Source: DAOSEK01 sp035363095 | GTDB lineage: Archaea; Nanobdellota; Nanobdellia; Woesearchaeales; UBA119 | Reading direction: 5' to 3' | Assembly (NCBI GenBank): GCA_035363095.1 | Contig: DAOSEK010000012.1 | Location: forward strand, 1-30,365 | DNA length: 30,365 nucleotides | Part shown: positions 25,081 through 30,365 of the stretch, piece after piece | Layout: each line of letters starts with the position of its first letter | Position numbering within the stretch: position 1 is the first letter of the stretch | Made by a program: the position numbers and the translations under genes | Notes under the pieces: generated by a model | Told to the model about the DNA's origin: nothing | The model's database searches: none | The model's input: only the letters and a program-made list of their open reading frames with translations

Positions 25081-27999
25081 ATGAGGGTTTTAAAAAAGAT
25101 CAAAATGGATTGTGAGAAAATAATTTCAGGAGAAATAATTACTGCTGATTTTGATATTGTTTCAAATGAGTTGGCAATCCACCTTTTTGTTAAGGGGGTT
25201 GATTCTAAGAAGTACTTGTTAAAAGATTATAATTTCAAGCCTTATTTTTTGCTTTTAGGAGAAAATATTGAGGTTTTAAAGAAGAAAATAGAAGGGTTTG
25301 ATATTAGGATTAATTATAGTCAAGATGATAAGAATGACAATGACAAGAATAAATCTGAAAAAGTGGGATTGAAAAATGAAGAAATTGGTTATGTAACAGG
25401 TATTGATATTGTTGAAAAAAGAGTAGGCCTTAATGATAAGAAGCTTTTGAAGATATATGTAAATTCTCCAAATAGCTTGATTAGAATTAAGGATGAGATA
25501 TTAAAAAAACTAAGTATTGATAGAGTAAATGAGAAAGGAAAGGATAATATTTTTGTGTTTGAACATGATATTCCTTTTGAAAAAAGATACATTTTAGATA
25601 ATGGTCTTACTCCTTTTACCCAGTATGATTTTGTGTGTAAAATACGACAAAAAGAAACAAATGATAAAGATAATGAAGATAGTGGGTTAAGTGATGAGTT
25701 ATTGATTAATAGCACAATAAAGGTAAATAAGGGGTTTAATGGTGAGTTGAAGGATAATATAAATTCTACTAAAAAAAAAATAAGTGTAACTGGAGATTTC
25801 AATGATGAAAAGTATAATCAAAAAGATAATATTGATTGTTTTGAGATTCTAAGAATTATTAAAAAGCCAGATAAACATCAAAAGCAAAAAGATTTAGAGG
25901 GTATAAAGAAGAATACTGGCAGTAGTGATTATAGTAATAGTATTGTTGGTAGTGAGCATAATAACGATAACAATACTAATAAGCAAAGCAATTTGGGATA
26001 TTCTTTGATTGCTTTTGATATTGAAACTTATGTTTCAAGGATTGATGAGATTAATCCAAAAAAGGACCCTATTCTTATGATAACTTTAGTTGGGGAACTT
26101 AATGGAAAAGAGGTTAATAAAGCATTAGTTTCTAAAATAATTGAACTTGATAAGATAAAAAAAAGCATTAAAGAGATCGAGATTGATAAAAGAGATATTG
26201 AGTTTTTTGAAGATGAGAAATCAATGATTGAGAGGTTTTTTTTGATTGTAAAAGAGATGTCGCCTGATTTTTTAGTTGGTTACAATTCAGATAGTTTTGA
26301 TCTAAGGTTTATTTCTGAAAGGACTAAGATGTTGAAAATAAAAATGGACTTTGGTTATTTAGGTGAAAAGTTTAAGGAGAGTCAAGGTAATGATTTTTTC
26401 TTTAAAATTCCAGGGATTGTTAATTTTGATTTGTATAAATATCTGAAAAGGGCAGGAGGGAGAAGTTTAAATGTTGAAAGTTATTCTTTGAATGATGTTT
26501 CTAAATATCTTTTAGGGGAACAAAAGATTGATTTAGACCCGCTTGAATTAACGAAATATTGGGATGATAAGAATCAAGTAAAGATTTTAGAATTTGTAGG
26601 TTATTGCCAGAGGGATAGTTTTCTTACTTTTAAGATTGCAAAGAATATGTTGCCATCATTAATTGAACAATCAAAGATATTAAGTCTTTTGCCTGAAGAC
26701 ACTTCAAGACTTAGTTTTTCTCAGCTTGTTGAATGGTTTTTAATTAGAAAGTCTTGTGATTGGAATTATCTTATACCAAATAGGCCTGATAATAAGGAAA
26801 TGATAACAAGAAGAAGTAAAAGGTTTGAGGGTGCTTTTGTTTTTCAGCCAAAGCCTGATTTGTATCAAAAGATTGCAGTTTTTGATTTTAGAAGCTTGTA
26901 TCCTACGATAATAATTAGTCATAATATTTCCCCAGAGACTTACAATTCTTTAAATCCTAAGGATAAGTGTATTAAGGTTCCTGATAGCAAAGATTTTTTT
27001 AATAATGATAAGAAAGGATTTTTATCAACTGCACTTGATGAGATTATTAGTAAAAGAATTTTTATTAAAGAACAGATTAAAAAGATTAAAGATAAAGAAT
27101 CTTTTGAGTTTAAGTTACTTTATGCCCGAGAACAAACTCTTAAAACAATTGCTAATTCAGCGTATGGATATTTGGGATATGAGAGAGCAAGGTGGTATTG
27201 TTTTGGATGTGCAAAAGCTGTTACGGCCTTTGGAAGACACTATATTCATAATGTTATTGATTCTGCAAATGAAAGTGGGTTTATGGTTCTTTATTCAGAT
27301 ACTGATTCTGTTTTTATACAGCTTAATGAAAAAAGTATTGATGAGGCTAAAGATTTTGTTAACGAGATTAATAAAAAACTTCCGGCAGGAATGGAACTTG
27401 AGTATGAAGGGTTTTATAAGAGCGCAATATTTGTATTTTCAAAGGGCGGGAATGAGGGTGCTAAAAAAAGATATGCACTTATGGATGAACATGGGAATAT
27501 AACGATTAAAGGTTTTGAGACTATTAGAAGAAATTGGTCTAATCTAGGAAAGAAACTTCAACGTGAGGTTTTAAGGATTATTCTTGACAAAAATGATGTT
27601 AAGAACGCTATTGGTTTTGTTATGCAGACTATTAAGGATGTAAGAGAAAGAAATGTAGAATTAAGTGATTTTATGATTACTACAAAATTAACTAAAAAGA
27701 TTTCAAATTATTCTTCAATGGGACCACATGTTGCAGCTGCAATTAAAATGAGAGAAAAAGGATTGAGTGTGGAACCTGGAACTCTGATTAGATACATTAT
27801 CGCAAAGCCTAAGAATGCTAAAAATAAACAGAGAATAAGTGATAATGTGATGCTTTTTGAGGATGCTTGTATTGATGATTATGATGAGGAGTATTATATT
27901 GAAAAACAATTGATTCCTGCAGTTGAAAGCATTTTTAAGACTTTGGGAAAGGATATTGATGAAAAGAAGGGTAAACAGACTAATCTTTCAAGTTTTTGA
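25081..27999 (+). CDS. polB: family B DNA polymerase (PolB, replicative)
   Basis: The protein of about 970 residues has the proofreading exonuclease and polymerase domains of archaeal PolB. In order: exonuclease I AFDIETY, exonuclease II VGYNSDSFDLRF, exonuclease III YCQRDSF; polymerase motif A VFDFRSLYPTIIISHNISPE, motif B KTIANSAYGYLGYERARWYC, motif C LYSDTDSVFI, and KKRYAL. All catalytic acidic residues are present and no intein interrupts them. Pfu-type enzymes have about 775 residues; the excess is mainly a Lys/Asn/Asp-rich insert of about 110 residues just before exonuclease I and a smaller one near residues 80-95. The frame is open from a TTG at 24985, but those 32 codons form a hydrophobic run from a microsatellite, so the ATG at 25081 (or 25105) is preferred. 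It is divergent from nop5. Confidence 0.95.
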   Translation: MRVLKKIKMDCEKIISGEIITADFDIVSNELAIHLFVKGVDSKKYLLKDYNFKPYFLLLGENIEVLKKKIEGFDIRINYSQDDKNDNDKNKSEKVGLKNEEIGYVTGIDIVEKRVGLNDKKLLKIYVNSPNSLIRIKDEILKKLSIDRVNEKGKDNIFVFEHDIPFEKRYILDNGLTPFTQYDFVCKIRQKETNDKDNEDSGLSDELLINSTIKVNKGFNGELKDNINSTKKKISVTGDFNDEKYNQKDNIDCFEILRIIKKPDKHQKQKDLEGIKKNTGSSDYSNSIVGSEHNNDNNTNKQSNLGYSLIAFDIETYVSRIDEINPKKDPILMITLVGELNGKEVNKALVSKIIELDKIKKSIKEIEIDKRDIEFFEDEKSMIERFFLIVKEMSPDFLVGYNSDSFDLRFISERTKMLKIKMDFGYLGEKFKESQGNDFFFKIPGIVNFDLYKYLKRAGGRSLNVESYSLNDVSKYLLGEQKIDLDPLELTKYWDDKNQVKILEFVGYCQRDSFLTFKIAKNMLPSLIEQSKILSLLPEDTSRLSFSQLVEWFLIRKSCDWNYLIPNRPDNKEMITRRSKRFEGAFVFQPKPDLYQKIAVFDFRSLYPTIIISHNISPETYNSLNPKDKCIKVPDSKDFFNNDKKGFLSTALDEIISKRIFIKEQIKKIKDKESFEFKLLYAREQTLKTIANSAYGYLGYERARWYCFGCAKAVTAFGRHYIHNVIDSANESGFMVLYSDTDSVFIQLNEKSIDEAKDFVNEINKKLPAGMELEYEGFYKSAIFVFSKGGNEGAKKRYALMDEHGNITIKGFETIRRNWSNLGKKLQREVLRIILDKNDVKNAIGFVMQTIKDVRERNVELSDFMITTKLTKKISNYSSMGPHVAAAIKMREKGLSVEPGTLIRYIIAKPKNAKNKQRISDNVMLFEDACIDDYDEEYYIEKQLIPAVESIFKTLGKDIDEKKGKQTNLSSF

Positions 28000-28249
28000 T
28001 TGGGAAAAGATATCTAACTGTGATTTATGCTTGAAAATTATTAATTTGTATCTATTTATTTTTTTTTATAAGTTTGTTTTGAAAAATAGATAGTTATAAA
28101 AATAGAAACAGTATAAGAAAATATAATTGACCTCTGTATGTAAGCCTTTGCAATCTTTTAGCATTAAGATGTTAAATGGATTTGAAAGTGATTTTTAAGA
28201 GGGCAGGAATAAATAGCATATTTGAATGGAATAAAAAGGTGGTGATTTG

Positions 28250-28897
28250 ATGAGCAGACCAGCCGATTTTAATAAGGAGCTTGAAAAGTATATTGATAGG
28301 AGAAAGATTAATGATATGCCTTTAAAAAAAGGAAAAAATAGATGGGAAGAGCCCGATATTGATGAAGAGACAAAAAGAGCTATTGAAGATTATTCAACAG
28401 AAGAGAAAGTAAAGGTAATTGAGGGAGAAGATAGTTCTGTTTGGGCTAAGATTGTAGGATTTTTTTCTTCTGTTTTTGGGTCTAAAAATGAATATGAAGA
28501 GGATGTTTTAGATGAACAGAGTCCTTGTGAGGATTACGATGAAAGTGACAAAGAGGTTGAGGGAATTATTCAACAAGATGAAGAGATTGAAGAACAATAT
28601 AGGCCTAAAAAAGGTTTTTTTGCAAGAATTTTTGGAAGGACTAAATGGCAAGAGAGTGAACTTGAGCAAGATATTGAACAACTTAGAAGAGATTGCGATG
28701 AATATCTAGAGGATATTGATATGCTCTCAAGTGAACTTAAAAGGACTTTTAAGGTGACAAATTCTATTATTACATCGCTTTCTGATAGATATATTGAGAA
28801 GATAAAGAAGAGTGAAGAGTTTAAGGAGTATAAGCAAATCATCTCAAGGTTTAATGCTTATAAGAGAAATAAGAATAAAAAAGAGCAAGAGGAGTAA
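28250..28897 (+). CDS. hypothetical acidic protein with two amphipathic GFF..FG segments
   Basis: The protein of about 215 residues is not one I recognise. A charged N-terminal third is followed by two similar short hydrophobic segments, VWAKIVGFFSSVFGSK (about 65-80) and KKGFFARIFGRTKW (about 121-134). A very acidic linker separates them, and a helical coiled-coil-like region (about 135-205) and a Lys/Glu-rich tail follow. The segments are too short to cross a membrane but could lie on its surface, so a peripheral membrane or scaffold role is one possibility. The ATG at 28250 is preceded by AGGTGGTGAT, a strong ribosome binding site; the TTG at 28247 is not needed. It follows polB by 250 bp and is convergent with the NcsA-like gene. 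Confidence 0.65.
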   Translation: MSRPADFNKELEKYIDRRKINDMPLKKGKNRWEEPDIDEETKRAIEDYSTEEKVKVIEGEDSSVWAKIVGFFSSVFGSKNEYEEDVLDEQSPCEDYDESDKEVEGIIQQDEEIEEQYRPKKGFFARIFGRTKWQESELEQDIEQLRRDCDEYLEDIDMLSSELKRTFKVTNSIITSLSDRYIEKIKKSEEFKEYKQIISRFNAYKRNKNKKEQEE

Positions 28898-28934
28898 AAT
28901 AAATATTAGGGTTTTTTGTTTTTTTTAGTTTATT

Positions 28935-29627
28935 TTATTCTAGGAGAGGGTTTAGTTTTTTAAAGGATGAAACTAGGCCGAAAAGCTCTTTTTTTGAAGG
29001 GTTTAGGGATTTAAACATTATTGATTTCTTGATTATAGAGTTAATATTGGAGTTAAACTTTTCAGTGATTTTCTTGCTGATGTTTATTCTTTCAATTTGC
29101 GAATAGATTAATAATTCTTCGTATGGGACATCACAAAATAGAAATATTTGTTTTTGCTTTGTTTGTTTTTTACCGAAGGGGCGTAAATCCTTTGTTTTTG
29201 AAGAAAGTTGTGAACAGAGTTGTATTTTTGATTCTTTAAAGATTCCGGTTGTTATTTTGTGTGTTATTTCTTCAAGGGAGTCAACTATACAGATTATTTG
29301 CTTTTTAGGATTTTTCATTAAATCAGTGCTAGGTTGTTTTTTTGAAGAAGTACTTTTGAATGATATATTGTCAAGAGATCTATTTTTAATTGAAATGAAG
29401 CGCTTGTCAAATATTTTTGATAGGATATAAAATGCTATTTTTTTGTTTAAGGTTTCTCCTTTTAAGTAAAGGATATCTTCTTTATCTAAGGGCCCAAATG
29501 TTTTTATGTTTTTTTTTACCCTTGATTCTATTAGTCTTTTAAAACAATTATCGCAAAGGGCTAGTTTGGAATATTCAAATGTTTTTAGAGAGTTATTTTT
29601 ATTCTGACAATGTGAGCATTTATTCAT
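28935..29627 (-). CDS. degenerate NcsA/TtuA-like (Ncs2/Ctu2-like) tRNA thiolation protein
   Basis: The 230-residue protein has a zinc-finger-like head (CSHC at 4-7, CDNC at 25-28) followed by FKRLIESRVKKNIKTFGPLD. This resembles the entry of NcsA/TtuA/Ctu1 enzymes, which 2-thiolate U34 or U54 of tRNA (typically C..CF...IE.RV.KTI). At the place of the PP-loop SGGKDS, however, it reads YLKGETLNKKIAF, so ATP binding is probably lost. Later pieces match the C-terminal part of that family: DLRPFGKK (LRPL.y), PYEELLIYSQIERI and a closing SSFKKLNPLL. Eukaryotic Ncs2/Ctu2 is a similarly degenerate partner of Ncs6/Ctu1, so a partner-subunit role is possible. TTTAAATA centred about 27 bases before the ATG suggests a leaderless transcript. 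The homology is by eye and moderate. Confidence 0.5.
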   Translation of the reverse strand: MNKCSHCQNKNNSLKTFEYSKLALCDNCFKRLIESRVKKNIKTFGPLDKEDILYLKGETLNKKIAFYILSKIFDKRFISIKNRSLDNISFKSTSSKKQPSTDLMKNPKKQIICIVDSLEEITHKITTGIFKESKIQLCSQLSSKTKDLRPFGKKQTKQKQIFLFCDVPYEELLIYSQIERINISKKITEKFNSNINSIIKKSIMFKSLNPSKKELFGLVSSFKKLNPLLE

Positions 29628-29715
29628 TTGTTTGCCCTAATCTCTTCTGATATTTAAAGTTTTAGAGGAGGGCCTATGTGATGTAACTACTTAACAATAC
29701 TAAAAAACAGAAATA

Positions 29716-29726
29716 TTTATATATAT
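29716..29726 (+). promoter_or_regulatory. TATA box of the small RNA at 29745-29871
   Basis: TTTATATATAT is the strongest TATA-like element in this region, preceded by purines (CAGAAA). It predicts transcription starting around 29745 and pointing to the terminator at 29835-29871. Confidence 0.6.
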
Positions 29727-29744
29727 GTGATTGTTTACTACGTT

Positions 29745-29871
29745 AAAGGAGCGATATTTAGGAGGGTTATGTGGTTTATACGTTCGCTTTATAACGATTT
29801 TTCATGTTCAGTTCTATATAGCAGACCACCTCTTCCTTGGGAGGGTTTAAAGCCTCCCAAGGGCTTTTTTT
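29745..29871 (+). ncRNA. candidate small structured RNA (or 34-codon sORF)
   Basis: A transcript from the TATA box at 29716 to the hairpin terminator would be about 125 nt. It can fold: AGGAGGG (29760-29766) pairs with the complement-like TCTTCCT (near 29831-29837), TGGTTT with AGACCA, and CGTT with AACG inside. GGAGGGTT occurs twice (29761-29768 and 29840-29847), so both copies could compete for CCTCCC (29853-29858), which would permit two alternative folds. A 34-codon frame starts at the ATG at 29769 right after GGAGGG and ends in the T tract, beginning MWFIRSLYND. A stop located in the terminator makes a real peptide less likely than an RNA. I recognise no RNA family. Confidence 0.5.
29835..29871 (+). 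terminator. hairpin plus T7 terminator
   Basis: A perfect 10-bp stem, CCTTGGGAGG (29835-29844) with CCTCCCAAGG (29853-29862), encloses an 8-nt loop. Seven T residues follow at 29865-29871. This has the form of a bacterial intrinsic terminator. Archaeal terminators usually need only a T tract, so the strong stem is notable. Confidence 0.8.
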
Positions 29872-29895
29872 AATGTATTTTGATAACTTTAACTT

Positions 29896-30027
29896 GATTT
29901 CATGACTCAGTTATTCGCATACTTAGATTTTGTTTCAAGCTGAAAGTTTGAATGGGTGGATTCATGCAAGGATTAACCTCAACTATTCGCGAGATGCCTT
30001 GGAATTTATACTGGGGTTTTTCATTTT
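29896..30027 (+). repeat. Dispersed repeat copy R6
   Basis: It begins GATTTCATGA at 29896, where the second half of the 5' palindrome is degraded. It keeps ATTCGCATACTTAGATTTTG, GAAAGTTTGAATGGGTGGAT, ACTATTCGCGAGATG and TTTTTCATTTT. The 3' stem is AACCTCA with TGGGGTT, still fully pairable with one G-T wobble although three positions differ from R1. It carries no extra module and lies just after the small RNA terminator. Confidence 0.8.
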
Positions 30028-30365
30028 AAATTTCTGAGATTTTATTTTTATAATGCAGATTGTTTTTATATCTTTTAATTGTTATATTTGACGTATAAAT
30101 TCAATAGTATTTTAATTAGTTTTTAGTGTTTAAGGTTTAAAGGCTATAAAGGTTTAAAGGCCATTAGCGAGGGGGTTATTTTTGTTATTTAAGAGCAAGA
30201 TTTTAGTGGAGAAATATAGATTGGAGAAGTTTAGATTTAATTGATTGAGAATATTTTTAAGGATTATTTTTGGTGTTTTTTGTTTTTTTAAACTCTTAGA
30301 ACTCTTAGTAATGTTAGTTTAAGATACGAGTATTTTAGGACAAATATTAAACAATCATCAATAAA
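30028..30365. other. AT-rich terminal stretch without recognisable gene
   Basis: I see no supported gene. GGTTTAAAGGC occurs twice near 30133-30163, forming a short direct repeat. On the minus strand a frame is open for only 25 codons from the window edge, too little to call. Confidence 0.4.

Noticed and set aside
26000..27999. Intein in PolB
   Set aside because: Motifs A, B and C are each intact and contiguous; no splice-junction or homing-endonuclease pattern is seen.
29769..29873. 34-codon protein gene
   Set aside because: Its stop lies in the terminator T tract and the start is only three bases after GGAGG; an RNA gene explains the layout better, though the peptide is not excluded.

Overview
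The window comes from an AT-rich archaeon (GC looks to be around 30%). The archaeal signature is strong: ribosomal proteins eS17 and L10e (uL16 family), the rRNA methylation pair fibrillarin/Nop5, ribosome recycling factor ABCE1, archaeal-type peptidyl-tRNA hydrolase Pth2, archease, an NOG1-type GTPase, a family B DNA polymerase and TATA-box promoters. A bacterial-type gyrase B, GGDEF and MscS proteins, lysine/asparagine-rich proteins and many poorly conserved small ORFs suggest a DPANN-like lineage (Woese-/Pacearchaeota type). That placement is inference; no rRNA is present to settle it.

Layout. 1-318 is the start of an unknown minus-strand gene cut by the window edge. 835-3912 holds two minus-strand surface proteins with Ig/PKD-like domains. 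4304-5434 is a plus-strand cluster (dUTPase-like, Pth2, small membrane protein), followed by eS17 (5759) and NOG1-type GTPase (6176). 7454-10302 holds minus-strand mscS, rpl10e and a TraB-family gene. 10647-11029 holds a PRC-barrel protein and tRNA-Gly(CCC), facing a PAS-GGDEF diguanylate cyclase. 12444-14273 is a GT-C-type membrane glycosyltransferase convergent with gyrB (14376-16388). 16904-21513 carries an unknown gene, ABCE1, an M29-type aminopeptidase and archease, all minus. 21855-24463 is nop5-flpA (C/D RNP proteins), divergent from polB (25081-27999). 28250-29627 holds an unknown acidic protein convergent with a degenerate NcsA/TtuA-like protein. 29745-29871 is a probable small structured RNA with a hairpin-T7 terminator.

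Most genes serve information processing: replication and topology (polB, gyrB, dut-like), ribosome biogenesis and recycling (nop5, flpA, nog1, abce1, eS17, L10e), tRNA metabolism (pth2, archease, NcsA-like, tRNA-Gly). Several seem to be transcribed singly, with a TATA-like box about 25-30 nt before the start codon (leaderless) or a short leader with a GGTG/GGAG ribosome binding site.

The most notable content is non-coding. A dispersed repeat of about 132 bp occurs six times, always between genes. It carries a 5' palindrome and a 3' stem whose two arms co-vary between copies; two copies also carry an extra module of about 130 bp with 13-bp inverted arms. Separately, arrays of 19-23-bp units sit upstream of gyrB (13 units of 23 bp in an alternating A/B order), polB (22-bp units) and, less clearly, eS17. 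Core proteins also carry long Asn/Lys-rich disordered segments (fibrillarin N-terminus, Nop5 C-terminus, PolB insert), and Nop5 and PolB share one such peptide.
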